Shown: one piece after another, positions 23,675 to 29,722 of the stretch
How positions within the stretch are numbered: position 1 is the stretch's first letter
How the letters are laid out: each line of letters starts with the position of its first letter
Source: Bacteroidales bacterium
GTDB lineage: Bacteria > Bacteroidota > Bacteroidia > Bacteroidales > JAAUTT01
NCBI GenBank assembly: GCA_025350365.1
Contig: JANXXY010000223.1
Coordinates: forward strand, 1-29,722
Length of the DNA: 29,722 nucleotides
Direction of reading: 5' to 3'
The notes under the pieces: generated by a model
The model's database searches: none
What the model saw: the letters and a program-made list of their open reading frames with translations, nothing else
What the model was told of the DNA's origin: nothing
Program-made: the position numbers and the translations under genes

Positions 23675-24673
23675 ATGAATAAAATTAGAGCAGCTATTAC
23701 GGGTATTGAAGCATTTTTGCCCGATTATGTATTAACCAACGATGAGTTAAGCCGTATGGTTGATACTTCCAACGAATGGATTATGCAACGTGTTGGCATC
23801 AAAGAACGTAGAATTTTAAAAGGCGAAGGGTTGGCTACTTCCGATATGGGAGCCGAGGCAACAAAGAAACTATTATCCAAAATGGGTGTAAAGCCCGAAG
23901 AAATTGACCTGGTGCTCGTAGCCACCGTCACTCCGGATATGGCTTTTCCTTCTACTGCCTGTATCATCGCCGAAAAATCGGGTATCAAAAACTTTTGGGG
24001 ATTTGATGTTAGTGCAGCCTGTTCAGGTTTTTTATTTACATTACAAACTGCAGCGCATTTCATTGAAAGCGGTAAGTACAAGAAAGTGCTTTTAGTGGCA
24101 GCCGACAAAATGTCATCTATTACCGATTACACCGATCGATCAACCTGTATATTATTTGGCGATGCTGCGGTAGCAATGTTATTAGAGCCAACTACCGATG
24201 AAGTTGGGGTTATGGATTACATCTTACAAGCCGATGGTTCCGGAAAAGATTCATTGTACCTTAAAGCCGGCGGATCATTAAAACCCGCCTCGCATGCCAC
24301 TGTAGATGCTAAGGAACACTTTATGTATCAGGACGGCAAGACTGTTTTCAAAATAGCCGTATCGAAAATGGCCGATGTTTCAGTTGCCATGATGGAAAAG
24401 AACCATATTAATGCTGATGATCTTGCCTGGTTTGTTCCTCATCAGGCCAACCTACGGATCATTGACGCTGTTGGTCGGCGTATGGGCATTCCAAAAGAAA
24501 AAGTAATGATAAATATTGAACGATACGGCAATACCACGGCTGCTACCATACCATTATGTTTATGGGAACTTGAAAAGTCGCTAAAAAAAGATGACAAACT
24601 TATTTTATCAACGTTTGGCGGAGGTTATACATGGGGTTCCATTTATCTTAAATGGGCATATAACTCAAAATAA
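23675..24673 (+). CDS. fabH: 3-oxoacyl-ACP synthase III (KAS III, FabH)
   Basis: 332 residues, normal for FabH. It condenses a primer acyl-CoA with malonyl-ACP to begin fatty acid synthesis, in the cytoplasm. The catalytic triad is present: Cys116 in AACSGF, His256 in PHQAN and Asn286 in RYGNTTAA. The N-terminal segment TNDELSRMVDTSNEWI and the end TFGGGYTWGS are typical. Bacteroidota often carry several KAS III genes. This one is not next to rpmF or plsX, the usual neighbours, so it may be a second copy with its own primer preference. The gap to fabF is 44 bases, indicating one operon. Confidence 0.92.
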   Translation: MNKIRAAITGIEAFLPDYVLTNDELSRMVDTSNEWIMQRVGIKERRILKGEGLATSDMGAEATKKLLSKMGVKPEEIDLVLVATVTPDMAFPSTACIIAEKSGIKNFWGFDVSAACSGFLFTLQTAAHFIESGKYKKVLLVAADKMSSITDYTDRSTCILFGDAAVAMLLEPTTDEVGVMDYILQADGSGKDSLYLKAGGSLKPASHATVDAKEHFMYQDGKTVFKIAVSKMADVSVAMMEKNHINADDLAWFVPHQANLRIIDAVGRRMGIPKEKVMINIERYGNTTAATIPLCLWELEKSLKKDDKLILSTFGGGYTWGSIYLKWAYNSK

Positions 24674-24717
24674 ATACGGAATATTAACTTGAAAATACAG
24701 ATTTTAATACACAAAAT

Positions 24718-25965
24718 ATGAAAAGAGTTGTTGTAACGGGTATGGGTGCATTAAGCCCCGTCGGTAATACGGTAGAGGATTTTTGGACTAGTCTTATCGC
24801 TGGGAAAAGTGGAATTGCACAGATAACAAAATTCGACCCTTCACCCTTCAAAACCAAATTTGCCGGAGAATTAAAAGGATTTGATCCGCTTAATTTTATG
24901 GAAAAATCTGAAGCCCGTAAAATGGACGCTTTCTCACAATACGCGATTGCTGTGATGGACGAATGTCTGAAAGATTCAGGAATTGATCTTACAAAATCCG
25001 ATCTGGGTAGGTTTGGAGTTATCTGGGGCACTGGCATTGGAGGTATTCAAACATTTGAAGAGGAAGTATTAGCATTCGGTAAAAACCTTGATACACCTCG
25101 TTTTAGCCCGTTTTTTATAACAAAGATGATTTCCAATATGGCAGCCGGGCTAATCTCAATTCGCTACAAACTCAGAGGCGTAAGCTATGTAACCACATCG
25201 GCCTGTGCATCAGGTAATAATGCAATAGTCGATGCTTTTAATATTATCAGGTTAGGAAAAGCACATGTAATATTTGCAGGAGGTTCGGAAGCTTGCATCA
25301 CCCGTTCGGCTTTGGGAGGTTTCAGTTCCATGAAAGCATTGTCCGAACGAAACGATGCGCCTGAATCAGCTTCTCGTCCTTTTGACGTGTCGCGTGATGG
25401 TTTTGTAATGGCCGAGGGTGGTGGAGTTCTCATGTTAGAGGAGCTTGAACATGCCAAAAAACGTGGAGCAAAAATATATTGCGAAGTGGCCGGCGGCGGT
25501 TTCGGTTCCGATGCTTATCATATCGCAGCTACACATCCCGATGGTATTGGCGCTATTGCCGCCATGCTTGATGCCATAGATGAAGCCGGTATGAAACCTG
25601 AAGACGTAGATTATGTGAGCACCCACGGAACATCAACACCTGTTGGTGATTTAAGCGAATGCAAAGCAATTTGTTCAGTATTTGAAAAATCGCTTGATAA
25701 GCTTCATATAAGCGCTACAAAATCAATGACAGGGCATTTATTAGGCGCCGCAGGCGCTATCGAGGCTATCGCTTGTATTAAGGCCATCGAAACAGGTATT
25801 ATACCGCCCACTATTAACCTGAACGAGATAGACCCTACGATTGATAAACGACTCAATGTTACCCCTAACAAATGTGTAAAAAAAGAGGTAAACGTTGCTT
25901 TAAATAACACATTTGGTTTTGGAGGCCATATTTTTGTGTCGCTATATAAAAAATACAATGCATAA
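24718..25965 (+). CDS. fabF: 3-oxoacyl-ACP synthase II (KAS II, FabF)
   Basis: 415 residues. It elongates acyl-ACP by condensation with malonyl-ACP. The Cys-His-His triad is Cys163 (TSACASG), His303 (STHGTSTPVGD) and His340 (SMTGHLLGAAG), at the same numbers as in E. coli FabF. The N terminus KRVVVTGMGALSPVGN and the C-terminal NNTFGFGGHI are canonical. It follows fabH directly, but no acpP or rnc lies beside it, unlike the common fabF arrangement, so this may be an extra copy serving a particular product. A strong terminator follows. Confidence 0.92.
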   Translation: MKRVVVTGMGALSPVGNTVEDFWTSLIAGKSGIAQITKFDPSPFKTKFAGELKGFDPLNFMEKSEARKMDAFSQYAIAVMDECLKDSGIDLTKSDLGRFGVIWGTGIGGIQTFEEEVLAFGKNLDTPRFSPFFITKMISNMAAGLISIRYKLRGVSYVTTSACASGNNAIVDAFNIIRLGKAHVIFAGGSEACITRSALGGFSSMKALSERNDAPESASRPFDVSRDGFVMAEGGGVLMLEELEHAKKRGAKIYCEVAGGGFGSDAYHIAATHPDGIGAIAAMLDAIDEAGMKPEDVDYVSTHGTSTPVGDLSECKAICSVFEKSLDKLHISATKSMTGHLLGAAGAIEAIACIKAIETGIIPPTINLNEIDPTIDKRLNVTPNKCVKKEVNVALNNTFGFGGHIFVSLYKKYNA

Positions 25966-26004
25966 AGATACTCATTCGTTAGCCTGAAAGAGTATTAGAT
26001 GATG

Positions 26005-26030
26005 CAAAAGCCCCCTAAAAAGGGTTTTTG
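26005..26030 (+). terminator. Intrinsic terminator after fabF
   Basis: CAAAAGCCC (26005-26013), an 8-base loop and GGGTTTTTG (26022-26030) form a 9-bp stem with one G-T pair and a T run. Confidence 0.8.
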
Positions 26031-26049
26031 TGTTTATTGGCATAAGTTT

Positions 26050-26265
26050 TTATTTTACTTCTTTTAAAATCCATTTTGTTATTTCGTCTAAAGCTAAAGG
26101 AGAAAATGTCTGTTCAATTTTCGCGAATTCGTCAAGCAAACCTGTTTTACATTCTTGAAATAAGTGATTTAATTTTGGAATTTCTATGGTGGTAACTTTT
26201 CTATTTCCTCCATTTTCCAAAGAAGATTTAATGGCTTCTAAATTAACCTTTGATGGTATGATCAT
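26050..26265 (-). pseudogene. C-terminal remnant of an alpha/beta hydrolase
   Basis: Only 71 codons remain. The sequence (PSKVNLEAIKSSLENGG, then IPKLNHLFQECKTG, then DEFAKIEQTFSPLALDEITKWI) matches the end of secreted alpha/beta hydrolases of about 300-450 residues common in Bacteroidota. It includes the catalytic-His region (LNHLFQ), but the nucleophile and acid are missing. An in-frame stop lies five codons before the first ATG, and no hydrolase homology is visible upstream. I read it as a truncated, dead gene; a small expressed protein is possible but unlikely. Confidence 0.65.
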
Positions 26266-26389
26266 CAGGATAAATTTTTATGCGCAATCCAATCTATTTA
26301 AATAATTGCATTTCACCCTAGAAAACCACATGGAATAAAGAAATAGTAAACTAATAGACAAATAATATTATTCTAATCCCATCTTTATT

Positions 26390-26419
26390 TTGATAAATCC
26401 ATTTTAGAATCTAATTTTG
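26390..26419 (+). promoter_or_regulatory. Strong Bacteroidota-type promoter of the OB-fold lipoprotein gene
   Basis: TTG (26390-26392), exactly 19 bases, TAATTTTG (26412-26419). The spacing and -7 box are identical to the promoter at 9228-9257. The leader would be about 36 bases. Confidence 0.65.
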
Positions 26420-26461
26420 GTGCAATTAGTTATTTGAATATATCATACTAAAATAAGCAAA

Positions 26462-27193
26462 ATGAAAAACATTACCATATGGTTCTGCATCACCTTATTT
26501 ATGGTGTCATGCCATAATAAAAAATTCAATAAAAATGATGCTATTCCCCTTGGAGTTCATCAAGTAATAGCTCAAGAAGCTATCAGTACAAGTGTTTATA
26601 CCTATGTGCGTGTTTCAGAATCAAATAATGCATTATGGATAGCTATTCCAAAAACAGCCATTAAAATAGGTGGTACATATTATTATCAGGGAGGTATGGT
26701 AATGAATAAGTTTGAGAGCAAAGAATTAAAAAGAACTTTTGAGGCTGTTTTATTTCTTGAAGGACTTAGTGATGATAAGGATCATCTGATTACAAAACCA
26801 GGTTCGTTGATGAAGGATAAAAATGGTGATGAAAAACATACGAATATAAATGCTGACAATCTTAAAAAAATAAACATAAACATAAAAACTGCAAAGGGTG
26901 GTATAACCATCTCAGAATTATTTGCAAAAAAAGACTTTTATTCAGGTAAAAATGTAAAAATTTCAGGCCAGGTTACAAAATTTAGTCCCGAAATAATGAA
27001 GAAGAATTGGTTTCATATTCAGGACGGAACTGAAAATGCCGGAAAATTCGATCTTACCATTACCACAAACACTAAAGTGTCTGAAGGAGATATAGTTACT
27101 GTTGAAGGTAAAATAGCCATCAATAAGGATTTCGGTTATGGATACAATTACGAAGTGTTGATGGAAGATGCAGTAATAGTTAGTCCTAAGTAA
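26462..27193 (+). CDS. Lipoprotein with an OB-fold-like C-terminal domain
   Basis: 243 residues. The lipoprotein signal ends FMVSC, so Cys17 is the lipid site. Two beta-rich parts follow: about 32-105 (VIAQEAISTSVYTYVRV, then WIAIPKT) and about 145-242, where NVKISGQVTKFSPEIMKKNW, FHIQDGT and GDIVTVEGKIA have the pattern of a nucleic-acid-binding-type OB fold also seen in secreted proteins. Similar lipoproteins are often found near cytochrome c genes in Bacteroidota, and here it converges on ccsA/resB (from memory of context, not proven). It is probably attached to the periplasmic face of a membrane. The ligand is unknown. Confidence 0.65.
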   Translation: MKNITIWFCITLFMVSCHNKKFNKNDAIPLGVHQVIAQEAISTSVYTYVRVSESNNALWIAIPKTAIKIGGTYYYQGGMVMNKFESKELKRTFEAVLFLEGLSDDKDHLITKPGSLMKDKNGDEKHTNINADNLKKININIKTAKGGITISELFAKKDFYSGKNVKISGQVTKFSPEIMKKNWFHIQDGTENAGKFDLTITTNTKVSEGDIVTVEGKIAINKDFGYGYNYEVLMEDAVIVSPK

Positions 27194-27195
27194 AA

Positions 27196-27247
27196 AGTAA
27201 TTAGTACCGGGTAATAAGTATTGAATACTCATTACTCAGTACTAATT
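27196..27247. repeat. Palindrome built of degenerate heptamers between convergent genes
   Basis: The 52 bases read as 7-base units: AGTAATT, AGTACCG, GGTAATA, AGTATTG, then units reading the same way on the other strand (AATACTC, ATTACTC, AGTACTA). The arms pair as AATTAGTAC with GTACTAATT, GGGTAAT with ATTACTC, and AGTATT with AATACT, giving about 22 pairs. It follows the lipoprotein stop by 2 bases and ends before the ccsA stop, so it may serve as a bidirectional terminator. Confidence 0.6.
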
Positions 27248-27258
27248 TATCAATATTT

Positions 27259-28062
27259 TTACTCATTCGAATATACATGTACCGAGTTCTTTGCCGATGG
27301 CATATAACTTATGCCGAACCAGCAAAGGAGAAGAACTATAAAAATAAAGCTCAGCATCCATAGGTGGAGACGCACTTTGGTATAATGGAAATATCGGGTA
27401 TGAATGTAAACCAGATAAACAAGCCAAGTGAGAAATGCCCATGTTTCCTTTGGATCCCAAGTCCAATAGTGCCCCCAGGCTTCCTTTGCCCAAAGAGCTC
27501 CAAACAATAAACCCATTGTTAGAAACGCAAAACCAATGTAAACAAGGTTATCGGCTACATTGAGAACCTTCATCGGAAAACTCTTAAAATAAAACATGTA
27601 CAAGCCATAAATCGAAAAAACCCACGAAAACCCGAGCATTGCATACGCAAAAATATAGACTATTACGTGAGGCACAAACCAGGGACTCTGCAATGCTGGC
27701 ATCAAGGTCTTTTCATACGTTTCGGGATGCAATAAATCTGTCACCAGAAATATGGAAGCAAAAAAGAAAATTAATATCAACACCCATTGATAACCCCACC
27801 TAACAAAAGTTACATATCCGATTAGCAGCAAAAACAACGCATACCACAACCGGGTTTCACCGAGGGTGCGCATGGGTGGTCTGCCGAGTTGTAACCATAA
27901 TATGACCACGAAGGTAGTAATAGTTCCAATTCCCAATAGCAATGCAATATGTCCCAAGGGTTTTAAAATCGATTTCCGTTTAGAGGCAAATATCAATGAG
28001 GTTCCAATAACCCAAAAAATAGCAGTTATTAAGGCATATAATGGAAAATATATCCAATTCAT
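27259..28062 (-). CDS. ccsA: Cytochrome c biogenesis protein CcsA/ResC (system II)
   Basis: 267 residues with about eight membrane helices. The haem-handling WWD motif WGHYWTWDPKETW spans residues 196-208. Periplasmic-side histidines flank it: His132 in PHVIVY and His221 or His226 after the motif. With ResB this forms the system II synthase that carries haem across the inner membrane and attaches it to CxxCH sites of apocytochromes. It lies 10 bases after resB. Its likely clients include the tetrahaem fusion and the monohaem lipoprotein encoded in this window. Confidence 0.9.
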   Translation of the reverse strand: MNWIYFPLYALITAIFWVIGTSLIFASKRKSILKPLGHIALLLGIGTITTFVVILWLQLGRPPMRTLGETRLWYALFLLLIGYVTFVRWGYQWVLILIFFFASIFLVTDLLHPETYEKTLMPALQSPWFVPHVIVYIFAYAMLGFSWVFSIYGLYMFYFKSFPMKVLNVADNLVYIGFAFLTMGLLFGALWAKEAWGHYWTWDPKETWAFLTWLVYLVYIHTRYFHYTKVRLHLWMLSFIFIVLLLCWFGISYMPSAKNSVHVYSNE

Positions 28063-28072
28063 ATCAATAAGT

Positions 28073-29341
28073 TTAGTTAGTCTTCACTTTTTTATCTTTA
28101 CCTATCCAAAATAAATACAAAGCCCCACATAGAAGTGAAGCTATCCCAAAATAAACAACCGGCAACCACGGGTCATTGACCGCTTCAAGAACGCTCAGTG
28201 TTGACCATTTCCCCTTATTTTCATCGTAACCAGTCTGGTAAATTTCCCATCCTTTTACCGAATATGGTTTATTCACTTCAAGCAGAACCGTATCGGAGGT
28301 AAGCGAATCTTTATAAACAATTAATTTAGAACTGTATTTTTTAGGTTCAGGTTGAGTAAGTATCAAAAAATCAGTTCCCTTTAATACTAAATAGGAAGGT
28401 TCTAGCGCATAACTTCCTGATGTAATCCAACCTTTAACAGTGTCTCCGGTGGATATGTTCTTTGCAAAAACAAACGCCGCAGGATTGCTTCCTACTGAGT
28501 CAGAATTCTGCATAATACCATTGATAAGCATGGCTTGCGAAAGGTATTCCTGAACCTTAATATGCCAGCCTGCCAATTCGGTTTCAAGGTTTTTAACAGC
28601 AAATGGCAGCGACTTGGCGTTACCCATATTATATTTGTTCGTCTCAACGTTCACAATTGCAAGCCTTGGATTATATTGAACAACATCAAAATCGAGCAAT
28701 TTAAGTGTAAAAGGCATCTTATACATTTCACCATTTTGTGAAACGGCTATATTATTGATTTTGCCATCTTCGAGAAGATTAATCGTCAATCTTTTTAAAT
28801 CGGCCGATCCCAGACCCGCTGCAAGTAAAGTAAGCCATAACCCAAAATGGTTCATTAAAAATCCAATGTTCTTTTTTTTAAAAGGAATAGCCCTTCGTAG
28901 GGTGACCATACCCAATGTAGTAAGAAAATAAAATTGTATCAGAACAAACGACCAACTGCTTTTAACATGCGATAGTCCAGTAAAATCGAGAAATTTTGAG
29001 GTTTCATGAGAGTTTTGTGGTATAAACCCAAGTAATAATACTAATACTGCATAAATACTGATAGCGCTGATTGCAGCCGGGATACTTGAAATCCAAATAA
29101 CAGCAGGAGACTCTCTATATCTGACATGCAAAAACAGTAGAACAGCAGCAAAAATAAAAATGATATAAATATTCACGGGTATGCCTGGGATGGTAATCCC
29201 TTTCCCTCCCGTAAGTGCCTCAACAATAATCCCGGCAACCATAATTTCGATGGCAATAATGAAACTTTCGGCATACTTCCAAGGATAATCCCATAGTTTT
29301 CCGGATTCCTCTTTTTTACTATTCCCGTTTGTTAGACCCAC
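28073..29341 (-). CDS. resB: Cytochrome c biogenesis protein ResB/Ccs1 (system II)
   Basis: 422 residues. Three membrane helices near the N terminus (about 24-45, 50-68, 79-105), another near 125-165, a large soluble domain (about 190-390; LKLLDFDVVQYNP, GWHIKVQEYLSQAML, PYSVKGWEIYQTGYD) and a final helix (about 395-415). The YSVKGWEIYQTGYD segment is typical of ResB just before the last helix. It partners CcsA in haem export and ligation. The start is a GTG at 29341 with no good early ATG, so the exact N terminus is uncertain. The hairpin at 29424-29457 separates it from the next gene upstream. Confidence 0.88.
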   Translation of the reverse strand: MGLTNGNSKKEESGKLWDYPWKYAESFIIAIEIMVAGIIVEALTGGKGITIPGIPVNIYIIFIFAAVLLFLHVRYRESPAVIWISSIPAAISAISIYAVLVLLLGFIPQNSHETSKFLDFTGLSHVKSSWSFVLIQFYFLTTLGMVTLRRAIPFKKKNIGFLMNHFGLWLTLLAAGLGSADLKRLTINLLEDGKINNIAVSQNGEMYKMPFTLKLLDFDVVQYNPRLAIVNVETNKYNMGNAKSLPFAVKNLETELAGWHIKVQEYLSQAMLINGIMQNSDSVGSNPAAFVFAKNISTGDTVKGWITSGSYALEPSYLVLKGTDFLILTQPEPKKYSSKLIVYKDSLTSDTVLLEVNKPYSVKGWEIYQTGYDENKGKWSTLSVLEAVNDPWLPVVYFGIASLLCGALYLFWIGKDKKVKTN

Positions 29342-29423
29342 AATTTATATTTTTATTGATTGTAAAGTAAAAATAGCAATAAATTTCAATATTAAAGTCA
29401 ATGTTAAGTTTGACTTTTTAAAA

Positions 29424-29457
29424 CAAAAAATGCTGAATGGTCATTCAGCATTTTTTG
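29424..29457. terminator. Strong hairpin terminator upstream of resB
   Basis: CAAAAAATGCTGAATG (29424-29439) and CATTCAGCATTTTTTG (29442-29457) are exact complements with a 2-base loop, and A/T runs on both sides. On the minus strand it ends the transcript of the gene whose stop is at 29499. Confidence 0.85.
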
Positions 29458-29498
29458 TATTTATAACTCAAGACAGTTTATTTAAAAACCGGCAGCAG

Positions 29499-29722
29499 CT
29501 ATGGTAAGGCAGCAATAGAATTTGTCAATAAAGCTGTTGAATATTTGGTGTTATGAATACCTAAACTGGATTCTCTTAAGCACAGTTGAAAATTAATAAT
29601 TGCTCCCAACTGAATTTTGGTTAAGAAAATAGGAGTTAATGTATTATTGTAAGTTATTTGATCGGAATTCCAAGAGCTTGTATTTCCCATGTTTTTAAAT
29701 TGCTTTCCTGCTCCTCCGTTGT
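29499..29722 (-). CDS. C-terminal end of a secreted protein, possibly a multihaem cytochrome, cut by the window edge
   Basis: The frame is open from the window edge to TAG at 29499-29501 and gives about 74 C-terminal residues. It begins NGGAGKQFKNMGNTSSWNSD, and later reads LGAIINFQLCLRESSLGIHN, then KYSTALLTNSI. There is no haem motif in the visible part. The segment in which a helix is followed by SLGIHNTKYSTALL resembles the ends of multihaem cytochromes, which often read GxHNPxYxxALL after the last haem. The cytochrome-maturation genes directly downstream would fit. This is tentative; the rest of the gene is outside the window. Confidence 0.45.
   Translation of the reverse strand, partial: NGGAGKQFKNMGNTSSWNSDQITYNNTLTPIFLTKIQLGAIINFQLCLRESSLGIHNTKYSTALLTNSIAALP

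Overview
The window looks like chromosomal DNA of a member of the Bacteroidota, most likely class Bacteroidia (a Marinilabiliales/Prolixibacteraceae-type organism; this rank is inference). The reasons are AT-rich DNA, start codons without Shine-Dalgarno sequences, repeated promoter boxes of the Bacteroidota type (TTG, about 19 bases, TAnnTTTG), many signal-peptide and lipoprotein genes, system II cytochrome c maturation, and typical gene families (DUF4337, hemerythrin plus LuxR, Gfo/Idh/MocA plus ThuA).

Layout. 1-530 (-) holds decayed pieces: a 5'-truncated HipA-like kinase gene running off the left edge and a start-less L7/L12-like remnant. 1030-3566 (+) has a divergent J-domain protein and a LarA-family racemase. 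3997-4809 (+) is a LexA/CI-like repressor, followed by a terminator it shares with a convergent periplasmic M16 protease (4889-7633, -). 7887-10381 (+) is a compact four-gene module: RIC-type hemerythrin, LuxR regulator with a degenerate receiver, an outer-membrane-type protein and a monohaem cytochrome lipoprotein. The last two have their own well-formed promoter.

10493-19394 is one long run of seven minus-strand genes. In transcription order they are a tetrahaem NapC/NirT cytochrome fused to a SUMF1 domain, two Tat-exported Gfo/Idh/MocA oxidoreductases, a ThuA lipoprotein, a GtrB-type polyprenyl-phosphate glycosyltransferase, a GT-C glycosyltransferase with TPRs, and a small signal-peptide/C-terminal-membrane protein. 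Directly upstream on the same strand is a membrane-spanning one-component regulator (19623-22181): a catalytically dead PLC-like domain and a LamG domain outside, and a SARP-like DNA-binding domain inside. The gap between the two contains a 12-bp tandem direct repeat and a palindrome that could be its operator. I read 13772-22181 as a sensor-controlled envelope system for oxidising a sugar or glycoside, with electrons exchanged with the quinone pool through the cytochrome fusion. It is the best candidate for an undescribed system in this window.

22182-22720 has no protein gene but carries a promoter-to-terminator unit on the minus strand that looks like a small RNA of about 155 nt. After it come a DUF4337 membrane protein, a fabH-fabF fatty-acid pair with a large inverted repeat upstream, a C-terminal remnant of an alpha/beta hydrolase, and an OB-fold-like lipoprotein. 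The right end carries the cytochrome c maturation genes ccsA and resB (-) and the C-terminal end of another secreted protein, possibly a multihaem cytochrome. No tRNA, rRNA, CRISPR array or intact mobile element was seen.
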